A stretch of DNA of 12,506 nt from the NCBI GenBank assembly GCA_046756245.1, contig JBHHVZ010000084.1, positions 1 through 12,506 of the forward strand, read 5' to 3'. Numbering within the stretch: the first letter of the stretch is position 1; every line of letters begins with the position of its first letter. The notes below the pieces were generated by a model that was not told where the DNA came from, did not search any database, and saw only the letters and a program-made list of their open reading frames with translations. Below are positions 12,290 through 12,506 of the stretch, one piece after another. Made by a program: the position numbers and the translations under genes. The DNA comes from G021776435 sp046756245 (GTDB lineage Bacteria; Pseudomonadota; Alphaproteobacteria; Caulobacterales; Parvularculaceae).

Positions 12290-12506
12290 ATGGTTCGGGA
12301 CGGTGTAAATCCGGCGTCAACAAGGTCCGGCGCGCGGTCGGGCCGGGCGCAGACAAGGCGTCTGATCGGCGCCCTTATTATGGCGGCGGGACTCTGTCTC
12401 GCCGGCTCATGCGCCCCGCCGCGCGCGCCTTCTAAGCCCGCCTTTCACGACCGGCTCGAACAAAGCTTGAACGCGGCGCTTGAAGACTTGCGCGCACGAT
12501 ACGATT
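12290..12506 (+). CDS. Predicted lipoprotein, possible serine hydrolase (partial)
   Basis: An open frame of 72 codons runs to the right edge from ATG 12290; an in-frame TAG at 12269-12271 limits the start. The N-terminal part is basic (SGARSGRAQTRR), followed by a hydrophobic core and a lipobox LAGSC around residue 45, so the product is likely exported and lipid-anchored. The n-region is long for a signal peptide, and no strong ribosome site is visible (GAGA at 12281-12284). The mature part begins 'FHDRLEQSLNAALEDLRARYD'. This resembles the first helix of class C beta-lactamase/D-Ala-D-Ala carboxypeptidase-like serine hydrolases, but the catalytic SxxK lies beyond the window, so the family is a guess. 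Confidence 0.6.
   Translation, partial: MVRDGVNPASTRSGARSGRAQTRRLIGALIMAAGLCLAGSCAPPRAPSKPAFHDRLEQSLNAALEDLRARYD

Noticed and set aside
1..12506. CRISPR arrays, tRNA/rRNA genes, insertion sequences
   Set aside because: I saw no regularly spaced repeats, no cloverleaf or ribosomal RNA segments and no transposase-like protein in either strand.

Overview
The window looks like chromosomal DNA from a GC-rich alphaproteobacterium. This rests on GC-biased codon use, the purM-purN pair, a DUF1499 membrane protein, an alphaproteobacterial-type heat-shock promoter and several Sec-exported hydrolases. The genus cannot be read from the sequence. Most genes are ordinary in type; the more unusual content is in the regulatory DNA between them.

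Layout from left to right. (1) The 3' end of metG (1-233) is followed by a small, compositionally atypical gene (305-775) encoding an uncharacterised protein with a PD-(D/E)XK-like pattern, then about 200 bp of non-coding DNA. (2) A RhlG-like short-chain dehydrogenase (974-1762) faces a minus-strand pair, a BlaI/MecI-type repressor (3378-3755) and a BlaR1/M56 membrane metallopeptidase (1895-3391). A perfect 38-bp AT-rich palindrome lies between the converging genes (1815-1852). (3) Diverging from the repressor is a plus-strand run of three predicted exported hydrolases and a membrane protein. These are an imidazolonepropionase-like amidohydrolase, a HyuC/allantoate-amidohydrolase-like M20 enzyme, an M20D amidohydrolase and DUF1499 (3902-9073). 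The divergent promoter region carries two near-identical BlaI/MecI-type operators 32 bp apart, one over each candidate promoter. (4) An Hsp20 gene (9225-9743) has an alphaproteobacterial RpoH promoter and a leader that may fold over its ribosome-binding site. It overlaps purN tail to tail. (5) purM-purN run on the minus strand, divergent from an XRE-cupin regulator (11573-12202). (6) The window ends inside a predicted lipoprotein (12290 onward), possibly a beta-lactamase-fold serine hydrolase, whose start is preceded by two copies of a 13-bp AT-rich repeat with a 20-bp period.

How the genes may work together: the repressor/protease pair, its two operators and the exported hydrolase run form a plausible regulon. 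In it a membrane protease without a recognisable beta-lactam sensor would control periplasmic breakdown of amide or cyclic-amide compounds. The operator architecture is seen directly in the sequence. The signal, the substrates and the extent of the regulon are inference.
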